The notes below the pieces were generated by a model that was not told where the DNA came from, made no database searches, and saw nothing but the letters and a program-made list of their open reading frames with translations. Shown here piece after piece: positions 34,423 through 45,403 of a DNA stretch of 64,000 nt. Position 1 is the stretch's first letter, and each line of letters opens with the position of its first letter. A program made the translations under genes and the position numbers. This stretch comes from Jaapia argillacea MUCL 33604 (taxonomy: Eukaryota > Basidiomycota > Agaricomycetes > Jaapiales > Jaapiaceae): assembly GCA_000697665.1 (NCBI GenBank), contig KL197735.1, forward strand, positions 35,283 to 99,282, in the 5' to 3' direction.

Positions 34423-35501
34423 TTATTCGAAAGAAGGACGTGGCATCTCTATTCCGATAGAAGGACGTGACACCTCTCCGACCAAATCCTTGTGCTCCCC
34501 TTCATGTTTCGCCTGGGGCTTGGGGAGAAATATAAATAAAGACCAGATCCCTCCAGTCATTAAGTGGGAGTCACTCACCATCTCCTTATATTCTTCTCGA
34601 TGTTTCGCCTGCGACCGTGGATATAAATGAGGATGAGATCTCTCCAGTCATCAAGTGGGAGTCACTCACCATCTCCTTATGTTCCTCTGGATGTCTTGCC
34701 TGCGACCGGGGGGTATAAATGAGGACGAGATCCTCCAGCCAATAACCGAGAGTTACTCACCATCTCCTGATGTTCCTTATGTTCCTCTCGATGTTTCGCC
34801 TGCGACCGTGGGTATAAATGGGGACGAGATCCCTCCAGTCATTAAGTGGGAGTCACTCACCATCTCCTTGTGTTCCTCTCGATGTTTCGCGTGCGACTGG
34901 AGGAAGCGTACAGTTCAATGAGTTCCGACTCCTCACCACCAATGACCAAAAACCACTCACGAGATCAAGACCTGGTGGTAATGCGATAGTATGCACAACA
35001 GGAGGGAGCCTCGGCTACCACCACCATAAATCGCCATAATCTCAAGCAAAAAAAAAAAAGCACAATGCATACCGATTTCACAGGGAAACCCTCTTCATCC
35101 TCAGCATGACTCGAATGCCCATCATACGGTGGCAAAGCAAACCCCACTTCAACGGGATTAGTTTCTACACCAGTATATTTCCATCTCCTCCACGGAAGCC
35201 ATGATCTCCCCCCGACATCATGATGGCGTGACTTGCGACGACGACGAGCATCGCACAACACCACGAAACAACCATACACCACCAAGAAAACTATCATCAA
35301 AAACACGATAGCACCTACAACCCAAAATCGCAATGAGCCACCGGATCCACTTGTGTTATAAGATTAAGATAATTGCTAACCGACGATGACACCCGTTAAA
35401 CCTCCTGCTCCCCACGAATATGTCGAACTATTCACAAACGGCAATCCATAAACATCCCTGACGAATAACGATAATACCAAGAGCGCAAGGACAGAAGACA
35501 T
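34423..35501 (-). CDS. Small single-pass membrane protein with tandem mini-exon tail, 195 aa
   Basis: Exons: 35501-35381, 35314-35073, 34896-34861, 34799-34761, 34699-34670, 34608-34579 and 34512-34423 (588 nt, all junctions in frame). The N-terminus looks like a signal peptide (MSSVLALLVLSLFVRDVYG), then a short NSSTYSWGAGG ectodomain with one N-glycosylation site, a membrane helix (VIVGAIVFLMIVFLVVYGCF), a basic stop-transfer RRRRKSRHH and a cytoplasmic tail with LPPY. From exon 3 on, the tail is a run of repeats: SHAKHREEHKEM, AKHREEHKEHQEM, ARHPEEHKEM, AKHREEYKEM, AKHEGEHKDL, then a unique end with two PRPS-like motifs. Each repeat is its own phase-0 exon of 36, 39, 30, 30 nt, so skipping any of them keeps frame. 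The family is not recognised. In layout it resembles small fungal single-pass receptors or adaptors. Confidence 0.82.
34513..34896 (-). repeat. Tandemly duplicated exon-intron units, about 91 bp each
   Basis: Four consecutive units share exon (GCGAAACATCGAGAGGAACA...) and intron (GTGAGTGACTCCCACTT...GGTCGCAG). Intron lengths are 61, 61, 61 and 66 nt; exon lengths 36, 39, 30 and 30 nt. Spacing of GTGAGT donors is 91, 91 and 100 bp, the last because of a 9-bp insertion duplicating GAACATAAG-like codons. The 66-nt intron before the last exon and that exon's first ten codons are an older, more diverged unit. Confidence 0.95.
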
Positions 35502-35863
35502 GAGAGGGGGGAAGAAAAGGCGGTCCGTGTTTATGCGGTGTCTACATAGCCTTTGTCTCTAGCGAGCACGAGGTCCGATCGCTCAGGATTATGGTCCCGC
35601 GACTCAGTACTCGGGAGCTGAATGTGAGGTCCGACAGCTAAGATTAGAGCACTGGGAAACGTTTTTCGGTGTCCATACGATGCGCATTGCGCGAAGTTCA
35701 GGTGCACAAGCGCTGAGTGAGGGAAGGAGAACTGATATGGGAGCGTAATTATGTAGATTATGTTGATAAGACCTTGACGAAAAATGTAACCAAGGATAAG
35801 TCCTATCCATAATCCAAATCGTAACAAATTCTCAAACTCCAACCACGTTGACGCCGGACCACA
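35502..35863. promoter_or_regulatory. Divergent promoter, mini-exon gene / PRP18
   Basis: 362 bp between two start codons in opposite directions. A minus-strand ORF (35531-35842) inside it has no motif and overlaps where promoters must be, so it was not called. Confidence 0.5.
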
Positions 35864-37235
35864 ATGGACGCCCTCAAAGCTGAAATAGCAACGAAACGCA
35901 AAGCTCTGGACACCTCTTCCAATGCCCGCCCAACTAAATACATGCGAAGGGGAGAACTGGAAAAGTTAAAAGAAGAAGAAGAACGACAAGCCCGGGAGGA
36001 GAAAGCTAAGGTAGCTAGAGAGGAAGACGAGAAAGCAGCAGCAGTCATCGCCTCCAAATCCAAAGCGAAAGTGTGTCTTCATCCTCTTTCCTATCATTTT
36101 TAAACGGGGTGCTGATACGTTGATGGAGAATAGGCACCCTCAAGATCCCTCACCCGCTCTCCCTTCCCATCCGCCCCCTCTCCCTCCTCAACACCAGACC
36201 TAACAGACCCCACCACCTCCTCAGAACTCCCCAAAGCCCCCGAATTCAACATCTCAAACGAAGAAACCATCTTCCGCCTCCGCTCCAAATCCCAACCCAT
36301 CCGTCTCTTCGGCGAATCAGACAAAGACCGTCGCCTCCGTCTCCGCGCACTCGAACTCATCGAAGAAAAAGACCATGAACGGCTAGGCGGTCAAAACGAT
36401 TTCAAGAAAGCTTTGGAGGACGTCGAGAATGCCGAGCGTGAACTTAAAGCTAAAGCTTCCTCAAGTGACGGTAAGACGAAAGGGAAGAAGAAGGATGAAG
36501 AGTTTGCTGGGATTTTGGATTTGGGGTTGATTAAGAGTGATCCGGATAAACTTTATCCTATCATTTATTATGCGTTGAAGAGGACGTTGAAAGAGTGGGA
36601 AGAAGCTTTGGAGGAGAGACCGGAACATATCAAGAGAGCTACTCAGGGGAAGTTGGCTGCTGCTACGCAGAAACAAGCGGCTGATTACCTCAAACCTCTT
36701 TTGAAACTTCTTCGTTCGAGGGTGCGTGTTTTCACTTTGCCTTGGACCCCCTGAGACCCTCTGTACTGACCACCCATTTTTTTTTCGTGCAATAGTCACT
36801 ACCCGCTGATGTGTTAGCGCGTATAGCCGAAATCGTGCATTACATGCAAAAGCGACAGTATCAGCGAGCGAACGATGCGTACCTTCGTCTCTCTATTGGC
36901 AACGCTCCTTGGCCGATCGGTGTAACCATGGTTGGGTATGTGTTTTCATCTCACCATACTCGGAGGGGGGAACCGCAATGAATCGATGAACTTACGCTGA
37001 CTGATGTCATCTAGTATTCACGAGCGTTCAGCCCGCGAAAAGATTTCCTCAGACCAAGTAGCACACGTCTTGAACGACGAAGTCAGTCGAAAGTATATTC
37101 AGAGTTTGAAACGGTTAGTCCCGTGTTGTGAATTGGGAGTCGCCATACATGGTCTGATTTGTTTTAATTGGTAGATTGTTGACTTTTGCTCAAACAAAAT
37201 ACCCACCGGACGACGCTACGCAACGTATGGGATAG
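35864..37235 (+). CDS. PRP18: Pre-mRNA-splicing factor 18
   Basis: Exon 1 (35864-36070) has a basic/acidic coiled-coil start ([32 protein letters not shown]). Exon 2 (36134-36721) contains the PRP4-like/SFM motif ([19 protein letters not shown]) and the helical domain with [13 protein letters not shown]. Later exons give the conserved Prp18 core: [53 protein letters not shown] and a final FAQTKYPP before TAG at 37233. Prp18 joins the U5 snRNP/Slu7 step and promotes the second transesterification of splicing. The conserved-region loop that stabilises exon docking ([16 protein letters not shown]) is intact. Its stop codon lies 169 bp from that of JJJ1, tail to tail. Confidence 0.95.
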
Positions 37236-37404
37236 GGTGTTATTTCGCGGGCCCAGCCTCCATGTGTTGGTTCTGTCGTCTCGTCCGTCGATTTCGTTAT
37301 GCTGTCTAATATTGTAGGAACTATATATTGCTTTCCTCGACCGTCATGCCTTAATCTCCAAGTTACATCCTCCATCACACCGGGTATTCGGTATCAGCCT
37401 TGCA

Positions 37405-39661
37405 TCACCGTCTCATTTTCTTGCCCTTCTTCCCCCCTTTCCCTCCACCCTTTTCATCATCGGCCGAAGCGAGCGCATGGCCCGTATCCTTGATATGCGA
37501 AAAGAGTTTGGTGCGACTGTCAAAGGACTCCTTGCACACGTTGCACTGCTAGGGTACGGAGGCCGGGCTGGTTAGCGCTTTATAAAACTTTTTTTAGGGT
37601 GGCAAGGACGCACCGATACCGTATTGGGTTGCTCCGAGACCTGTTTAGCAGCCTTAGCAGCTTCGCGTGCTCGCCGTTTCTCCCTTTTGGACAGTTCTGG
37701 TTTCGGATCCGCGGTTGGCGTGCCATGCCCTACGCCATCCTCATCCTTTTCGTCATGGGCTGCAATGAACCCCTTTTGCGACCCTGATCCTTGTGGCGAT
37801 TGAGATCCGTTGGAATCGGGACCGATGCCATTGGTGCGTTCTGTTGAAGGATCGTATGGAGGTGTAGTTTCCGCTTTCGGTGTGGCGTTAGCATTTTGAG
37901 TTGGTTTCTTAGCGTCCTTTGATTTGGACTTGGATTTTCCCTTTTTGGACGTGTGAGGTGAGACGGTGTGCGCTACATGATCCGGGTCGTCAACGTGTTC
38001 GTGGGGTGCAGTTGGTGGAGACACATCGTCCGCGGCGGCCTCCAGTTCGCCGTCGCCGTCGTGCCCGGCATCCTTCCCGTCACCCTCGGCGCCCTCACTC
38101 ACAACCTCGGCATCCTCCTCTCCCTCCCCCTCGCCCTCCGCATCGCCCTCACCCAATCCAAACTCCTCGTCCTCCTCCTGCATCTCCCTCCTAAGCCTCT
38201 CAACCTCCTTCATATGCTTCTTACTCCTCTCATGACTATCCCAAGCAGCTTCACTCCGGAAAGACTTGCCACAAGCCACACACTCCCATTCCTCCTCTTC
38301 CTCTCCCTCCCCTTCCACCTGTTCCGCCAGAGCCCACTCCAGATCCTGATTGTCTTCTGTATACCCTTGATCCCGCGGTTTTTGCCATTCCTGTTCGATA
38401 AAGGTGGGTTTATTTAGTGGGGTTGAGAGGCGAGGGTTGGGGGTGGATGTACCCGAGGGGGTTTGAGAGGAGGGGGTGCTTAGAGCTTTGGATGCGAGGG
38501 CTTGACGGGCTAGGTGGGATTTGTAGCGGGGATCGCGTTTGCGGATGAAGGTGGCGAGGGACTGCGTGTTGTTGTTGGAAGGTTAGTTACGCGATGGGCT
38601 GGAGGACGAGGGGTGCTTACGCGGACTGTATCGTTGAATTCACGACGGGCGTCTTCCCGCGCTTTTCGATTGTCTTTCTCCATCAACCTATGGTCCTATC
38701 CTCATCAGCGAGCCGAACGAGATCAACATAATTGAGAAGGATCACAGACCTACGAACTCTCCTATCAGGCGCTTCGTTGACGTTCCACATCTCAGTCCAT
38801 TCGAATTCCTTGTCGGTACAGAAATTCATCCAGAAGGTATAAAAAGTCCTGGCTGCTTCCATCGTCTCATCTTTCGAAACGGGTGACCAAGGCCATGTTG
38901 AATAACCAAAGGAAGGGAGAGGGGTATCGTTGTAGAGAGATTCGTCGTGTGCGAGGCGACTGAATAGGTTGCGATATATAGTGAAGAAACTCTAGCAATG
39001 CGTCGAAGTCAAAGTCAGAACAAGTCGGAGTGCACTTGCGGGGAAGACTCACATGGTCATCATCACTAAATCCTTTCCAAATCGTAGCATCAAAGAACGG
39101 AGTGAGATGTTTGACTGTTAATCCACGATCTCTAGCACGAGGAGGAGGCGCTCCTTTGACTATATCTTCGAATACAGTCTCCACTTCTGGTTCAGGGACG
39201 AGTGAGGCTCGGTGTGAGTCGTACCACGCACGTTCCTACTTGGGATGGGGTGGAGTTGGATCGTACAAAGTGAGACTGCAATTTCATCGGCATAGATGGA
39301 CAGGGCAGTCTCACCTGCTCGTCTGATAGAGTCTGCCTCGGGGGTGAGGATAAGTGGAGGGGTGGAGGGGAGAGGGACGAACCTCGTATGCTCGTTGTAA
39401 TTCGGCGAATCGTTGAGTGGAACCTTCTATATCATCTTTGTTCTTGTCTGGATGATGAAGCAGAGCTAACCGACGAAACGATTTCTGCTCTCGAGAGGTT
39501 TACGTTGACTAATCCTGACACAACGTTTATTTCATTAAGTGGACAAATCGCACCTTGATCTCATCTTGTGTAGCGTTTTCCTCGACTTCGAGGAGAGTGT
39601 AATAATCTGGTACAGCGGTGGAGTCTGCGCCTTCACGGGCTGCTGAACCTCCTGCACCCAT
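37405..39661 (-). CDS. JJJ1: JJJ1/DNAJC21-type J protein with two C2H2 fingers
   Basis: Start 39661 ([14 protein letters not shown]), then a J domain: [27 protein letters not shown] with HPD intact, FAELQRAYE, an 18-nt exon (39315-39332) encoding TLSDEQ, then [10 protein letters not shown]. The middle has [11 protein letters not shown] and a domain with [17 protein letters not shown] and [16 protein letters not shown], matching Jjj1. The first C2H2 finger is [19 protein letters not shown]...H, followed by a long Glu/Gly/Asp-rich segment and Lys-rich stretches. The second finger is [23 protein letters not shown] close to the end, with a Lys/Gly tail. Jjj1 helps release and recycle factors such as Arx1 from cytoplasmic pre-60S ribosomal particles with Hsp70. 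All expected domains are present. Confidence 0.93.
39315..39332 (-). other. 18-nt micro-exon of JJJ1
   Basis: ACTCTATCAGACGAGCAG is needed between the exon ending ...AYE and the one starting ERAWYD. It supplies the J-domain helix III-IV junction (TLSDEQ). It is flanked by GAGGCAG acceptor and GTGAGA donor, phase 0. Confidence 0.85.
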
Positions 39662-39846
39662 GATTTGAGGTGGATGGAGGCAAGATAAGATTTTGGAGGG
39701 AAGAAGTTGGTTGCCTTTTTTGGTTGCGTGTCAAAAGTTGGCTTCGTCGTCGTTGACGGGTTCAAGTCGCGTTCGCTGTCTCAGGCCGCTGGTTCTCGTG
39801 CTCTGTCTCTTGCCAACTGCTTTACACCCCCTCGTTCAGTCCAACC
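39662..39846. promoter_or_regulatory. Divergent promoter, JJJ1 / TIM13
   Basis: 185 bp separates the two start codons. The interval must carry both core promoters and 5' UTRs. No TATA box seen. Confidence 0.55.
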
Positions 39847-40379
39847 ATGTCTGACTTTATGAAGTCCCCCTTTGGTTCGTCCGCAGCAGCTCCAAGTCCA
39901 GGTATGTACATGACTCTCTGGGGGACGCGAAACTCAGCGCAGGTTGTATTCATTTTGGGTAGATATGCAAGCACGGAAGGAGGCCATGATGAGGAACCTA
40001 AGAAACGAAATGGCCTTGCATAGTGCTCAAGAACTCATCAATGTACGTCCTTCCTTTCTCCGAAATGGGTCCTCTGTTTGACGTGTCAAGTAGAAAACGA
40101 ACGAAAAGTGTTTCTTGAAGTGTGTGACGAAACCTTCGACATCCCTTTCCGGTTCTGAAGAGGTGAGCGAATCGCCACCCCGGCCTCCAAAGACTTACCA
40201 ACTGTATCATCAGACATGTTTGAGTCGGTGTCTCGAGCGATACCTAGAAGCATGTGAGTCCGCCTTCATACCCCTGACAAGACGTTTCTTTAACTTGACC
40301 ACCGGTACAAGTCGACCTTATCAGCCGGACATACGTATCTCGCATCCAGCGAGAACGCCTTGACTCTCCGTCGGCATAG
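39847..40379 (+). CDS. TIM13: Mitochondrial small Tim chaperone TIM13, 103 aa
   Basis: Four introns are removed in frame to give MSDFMKSPFGSSAAAPSPDM..., ending RLDSPSA with TAG at 40377-40379. The twin C-x3-C motifs are CFLKC and CLSRC, with the spacing of the Tim8/9/10/13 family, and flanking KTNEKCFLKCVTKPS and LERYLEAFDLISRTY match Tim13. With Tim8 it forms a hexameric intermembrane-space chaperone for hydrophobic precursors such as Tim23. Length is normal. Head to head with JJJ1. Confidence 0.95.
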
Positions 40380-40816
40380 ACTCCGCCCCTCTCCGCCCTT
40401 CGAAAGACGGAGAAAAAAGGAATTCGTAGCATACCCTCTCGTGTTCAAACCCCCCACCCGACACCTAATTTCACGCTCGTCTCTCCAGTTCATGTGCGCC
40501 CCCCTTACTTATGATCCGTTCCCCATCCTTCTGTGCCTCAAATAGAAGCGTCGTTTAGCACAGTAGATAGGTACACCGTACAAGCATTGGAAATATCAAA
40601 GCACGGGGAACGAACCTGGACGTGAATTGCTTCCTTGAAGTTCATGCAGAGTTCATTGAAGGACATACGGATATCCGTGCGGCATGTGATTTGGAAACCC
40701 CGCATTGAGTTTCGATCGGATGCGGTACTGTACGGAGAGCCGTTTCCATTGACTTTTAAGCAACGAACTCCAATGGCGTATACAACCTCTCCAAGTTCAT
40801 CCCTTACACCTCCAAC
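40380..40816. promoter_or_regulatory. Upstream region of malate synthase
   Basis: 437 bp with no gene. A candidate box A/B-like string on the minus strand (AGGTTCGTTCC near 40607-40617) cannot be folded into a tRNA. A TATA-like GTATACAA lies at about 40778-40785. Confidence 0.4.
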
Positions 40817-42729
40817 ATGGTCGCAGGCGTACAGATCCTTTCAAAATCAGCCTCCCAAGCTCAGGTAGAAGTCCTGACAGACGGAGCTCTCGAATTCGTC
40901 GCTGCGCTACATAGGACTTTCGAACCGACCAGACAAACTCTCTTGGCTGCTCGTGAAGAAGCTCAACGTCGTCTTGATTCGGGTGTATCGCTTCAGTTCC
41001 CTGAGGAGACCGCTGTTATTCGTGCGGACCCAACATGGTTGTGTGCGCCACCTGCGCCGGGTTTGGAGGATCGGAGGGTAGAGATTACGGGGCCTACGGA
41101 GAGGAAGATGGTTGTTAATGCTTTGAATAGTGGTGCTAAAACGTTCATGGCCGATTTCGAGGGTACGTACGAGTTGTTTGTCTCTTTGATCGTCACGCTG
41201 ACCTTTCATCATCGGCCCCTGTTAGACTCCAACGCTCCTACTTTTGCAAACCTCCTCAATGGCCAAATCAACCTCCGTGATGCCATTCGTCGCCAGATTG
41301 ACTTTGAGATTGGAGGGAAGAAGTACAAGTTGTCTGAAAACCCTGCCGTTTTGATCGTCAGGTACGTTCTCATCTTAACTTGTAGCCATTGTGACAATAC
41401 CTAATTGTATACTTCAGACCTCGGGGCTGGCATCTTGACGAACCCCGAGTGACCGTCGATAACGCACCAGTGTCCGGCTCTATCTTCGACTTTGCCCTAT
41501 ACTTTTATCATAATGCTCATGAACTCGTCAAGCGAGGTTCTGGACCTTACTTTTATCTCCCGAAGATGGAACACTACAAGGAAGCTCGACTCTGGAATGA
41601 CATCTTCCTATTCGCTCAGTCTTATGTTGGGTTGCCTCATAATACCGTTCGCGCCACCGTTTTGATCGAAACGTTGCCTGCTGCGTTCCAAATGGAGGAG
41701 ATTTTGTTTGAGTTGAGGAATCATTCTTCGGGGTTGAACTGTGGACGGTATGTTTATTGGATTTTTTCTCTTTTGGAGCGTGATTCTGATAGGGAGTCAT
41801 GTAGATGGGATTACATTTTCAGTTTCATCAAGAGGCGACGAGCTGATAGGAGCGCCGTCCTCCCCGACCGCAAGGATGTCACCATGACCGTCGGGTTCAT
41901 GGACGCCTATGTCCGTCTTTTGATCAAAACATGCCATAGGTGCGCTTCACAATTCCTTGTCTTCCGTTCTCCTTTGTTCATATTCGGAATCATTACAGAC
42001 GCAAAGTCGCTGCGATGGGTGGAATGGCTGCTCAGATCCCCATCAAAGGCGATCCCAAGGCTAACGATATCGCGATGGCCAAGGTCCGAGCGGATAAGCT
42101 CCGTGAAGTCACTTATGGTCACGATGGTACTTGGATCGCTCATCCCTTGATCAACGAAATTGCTCGCTCGGTGTTTGACCAGCATATGCTCGGTCCGAAC
42201 CAGGTTTGTCTCATCTTTCATTTGACATCTTGGACGGGGTGCTAATATGTCTATACAGTACCACGTCCTTCGCGAGGAATTCCAAGTGGTAGCGTCCGAT
42301 CTCGTCAATCCCAACGTACCTGGCAAAGTCACCGCCACCGGTGTTCGTGAAAACACTGCGACCGTCCTCGCCTACTGCGCAGCGTGGCTTGGTGGTAACG
42401 GCTGTGTCCCTCTCAACTTCTTGATGGAGGATGCTGCCACAGCCGAAATCGCCCGAGTTCAAATCTGGCAATGGGTGCACTATGCCACGAGAACTGATAC
42501 CGGCGAGGTCATCACCGTTGAATACGTCGACAAGTTGACTGATGAAGTCACGCCTGAGATCAAGAAGCTCGTTCCAGCTGCTAAGGAGGAGCATATCAAG
42601 TTGGTGGCGCAGTACTTGAAGAAGCAGATTAGGAGGGAGTGGCCATCCGAGTTTTTGACGAGCGATTTCATGCCTTACCTTGCTGCTGCTGATGGTGTTG
42701 GGGCGAAATGGCACAAGAGCGCGCTCTAA
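40817..42729 (+). CDS. Malate synthase (glyoxylate cycle)
   Basis: Six exons. Introns near 41163-41225, 41362-41418, 41751-41806, 41941-41999 and 42204-42259 are all removed in frame. The product condenses acetyl-CoA and glyoxylate to malate. Present are [13 protein letters not shown] (general base/Mg2+ Asp region), RPRGWHLDE, the PROSITE-type signature [33 protein letters not shown], the [11 protein letters not shown] loop and the C-terminal catalytic domain with [10 protein letters not shown]. The C-terminus is ...HKSAL. A peroxisomal PTS1 normally needs a basic residue at -2 (SKL), so SAL is weak, which leaves location open. Needed for growth on acetate, ethanol or fatty acids, so carbon-source control is expected. 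Confidence 0.96.
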
Positions 42730-43508
42730 ATTCTGGTTGGTTGTGGTCTTCGAATAAATATTATCCTCTTAGTTGTATCTCGTCGTGGCCCTACGTCGCG
42801 TACTTGTACTTGTAGTAACCACTGTATTTTCGACCATCGAATTGTGAGGTTCATGACTCTATCCAAGGAGAGAAAGCTGAGTTCACTCGGAACTGAGAAC
42901 GACAAGATGTAAATCCTGGGCGACCTCGCGCCATGGATGAGATCAAATTGCAGTAGTATGTACTGAGTCGCAAAACATGACAATGTATGCAATGTGATAA
43001 GTAATGGGTAACCCGTCCATAAATATGTGATTACCAGTCCTTTTGGTGTTAGTAGTCGATACAAACCAGTCATCTCCAGATAACAGAGGTATGCACACGA
43101 ATGAACGGTATAAACATAATAAAAAAATGGGGGGCAAGAAGGAGCCAATGATAGGATAGCGAACAAAGGATGCGAAAGCATTACTGACGAGTAATCCATG
43201 AAGGAGTAGGCAGAGCAAGTCGAGAGCATGTGAGTTGGGTTGGGTTTGAGGCGAGTAGCCGGAATATGTTGATGGATAATGAACTTGAGATTACAACAGG
43301 CGACTAGCGCCGTTGTATGTACGACGATAGATCAATAAAAATTGCTGTTGGACATATGTGCAAGTTGCATGGGGTGCTGAGCGCACCGTGGCTTGGATGA
43401 GATGATATATCTCGATGAACAAGAAGCGACAGTGGTGCGGCAATGGCGGTGCAGCGATCCGGCGAATCACTGGCTAACGGTGAGGGGCAGCCGATCGCTC
43501 ACGATGAG
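42730..43508. other. Convergent spacer, malate synthase / homeodomain gene
   Basis: 779 bp between two facing 3' ends. Small minus-strand ORFs (42726-43229) are without motif. Presumably two 3' UTRs. Confidence 0.5.
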
Positions 43509-45403
43509 CTATGGGCCCGAATATGGTACGCCACCCAACGCGGACATCAAAGCCGGTGAGGCGGATTGGTTACCAGTGGTAGACATACGGGAAAAATGAC
43601 CGAGCAGGCCATCTGGTGTGATGGTCCGCGATCGTGGATGAAAGGCGGTTGTCAAGATGGGCGATTGTGTAGGGGCGGAGGACTGATAGAGGGAATCGGA
43701 AAATGGATTGACGGACCCCAAGTGCATGTCGTATGACGTAGGGGTGTTGGGGTCGTCGGAAAGGAAGGGGCTTGGCATGGGTTGTGCGAAATACGAGCCC
43801 TGCATCGACTGTTGTTGGTGGATGTATTCCTCGGGGCCGGACGAGGGGGGATACATCAAATCCAAACCATCCGTGGAGGTGTAGTCGGGAAACGAAGTCG
43901 GAAGGGGATACTGGGGCGTCAACGGAGTTGGGTGCCCAGATGTAGAAGGAGAGTCCGATGAACGAGTATACGGTGAAGGTGTATGGAAGGGAGCTGAAGA
44001 TGAGCCCATGCTCGCATCTATACGAGGATCCATAGCGGGTAGCTCGCTCGACGACGAAAGTGCCGGTGGGCCAGACAACGACCGCTTGCGGTGATGCATA
44101 TAATATTCTGGCTTTGGGACTCCAAGCATCCCAGCAGCTCGAAATCCTTCGCTGGGAGGAGTCATCGCCGTCATCGGAGGCTCTTGATCTTCTAGAGTCG
44201 GAGTGGCAGGTTCCGGATTGACGAGATAGGACGGCGAATGGAGACGGATCTCGGGTTCGGAGACATTCGTTTGGAAATTTCCGACTAGATGCGAGAGTTG
44301 GACTGCTGACCCCATGAGCTCATGTCGCAAAATCGACGTGGCCTGCATCCCCTCTGTCCAATCTGCGCACCGTCTCCAACCGGAAGGAAGGTTGCCTTCA
44401 ACCTCGTCAGAATTCTCTAAATAAAAGATGGGCGGATGTGATAAAAAGAACGACGCAATCCCAACGCCTGGCGCCGTATTGGTGAAGTGGGCGTTTACGA
44501 TCGAGCTGAAGGGTACCTCCATTTTGAAACCATGGCCGCTTGAATGGATAAACCAAGTGAGGCATTGTTTCGTGTTGCAGATATAAGCCAGCAAGTCGTG
44601 TCGGCCCGCAGTCGCAACTCGGCGCCACGACCCGACGGTGAGGTCAGTGCAAGAGAGCATAGTGATATCTAGGAGTGAAATGTCAACGGAAATAAAAATA
44701 TTAATGATCATGCAACTTACGATCATCCTCGCGGAGGAGGGCACGCAAATCGAAATCTACGCCACACTCGGGCGTGGCAGGCTGCGATTGGTAAGGAACG
44801 CTGAATCCTCGGTGACGATCCCGTCCGTCCTGTAGCTTCGCCTTTGCACGCCTTCACACCACATTCAATGATAAGGCCGAGGTGCACGGAAATAATTCAT
44901 ACCTATTCTGAAACCAAATCTGGGTTTGCCTTTCATTCATCCCCAAGATATCGCTAATCTCCTTTCGCTTAGCAGCGGTAGGAATTCTGTCAGCGGCAAA
45001 GTAGCGCTCGAGGTGTACGAGTTGTTCTGGTGTAACACGCGACCTCTTCCGCTTCTCCTTCTCTCCAGACTTCAAAGTCGACGCTCCCTCGCTTGACCGT
45101 TGTGGGCCAGTCTGAGGTTCCCTTGCTGAACTGAAATCTTGGAACTCTCTCATAGACGACGCGGATTTAAGGTCCACTGGACTGGTCGGTGATCCACTCT
45201 CGGAATCGGGGGATGAAGCGGATGAGCCTGAGCTTGAACCATCTTCTCTTTTGATTTGCGGGTGGGCAGGGTCAATGTGCAGAGTTGGGGGTCTTGCACG
45301 AGGTTGGATGACTCGGTATCCTTCCACCCTGGCTGAGGTAATGAATACATGTAAGAATTGTGCCTGAAAAAAAAAGATCGAATAGGGAAAGCTCACATTC
45401 CAT
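43509..45403 (-). CDS. Homeodomain transcription factor (Phx1/Hoy1/hom-like)
   Basis: A 7-nt first coding exon ATGGAAT (45403-45397, in a strong CACCGCCATGG context) joins exon 2 at 45332 to give MESRVEGYRVIQPR. A Ser/Pro/Glu-rich stretch follows, then a homeodomain: KRKRSRVTPEQLVHLERYFA, NERQTQIWFQNRRAKAKL with the invariant W-F-Q-N-R of helix 3 (codons split by an intron after AG). Next comes an exon with LTVGSWRRVATAGRHDLLAY and a conserved regulatory segment (HGFKMEVPFSSIVNAHFTN, IASFFLSHPPIFYLE), and a long Ser/Pro/Thr-rich disordered tail to TGA... at 43509. The segment after the homeodomain matches fungal Hoy1/Phx1-type proteins as I remember them; agaricomycete members act in fruiting and dimorphism. 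The exact orthology is not shown here. Confidence 0.85.

Noticed and set aside
34400-34920. CRISPR-like or satellite array
   Set aside because: The 91-bp repeats have GT...AG borders and open in-frame exons on the minus strand, and the organism is a fungus; tandem exon duplication accounts for them.
40590-40630. tRNA B box on the minus strand upstream of malate synthase
   Set aside because: GGTTCGTTCC alone; no T-stem pairing and no other tRNA arms.
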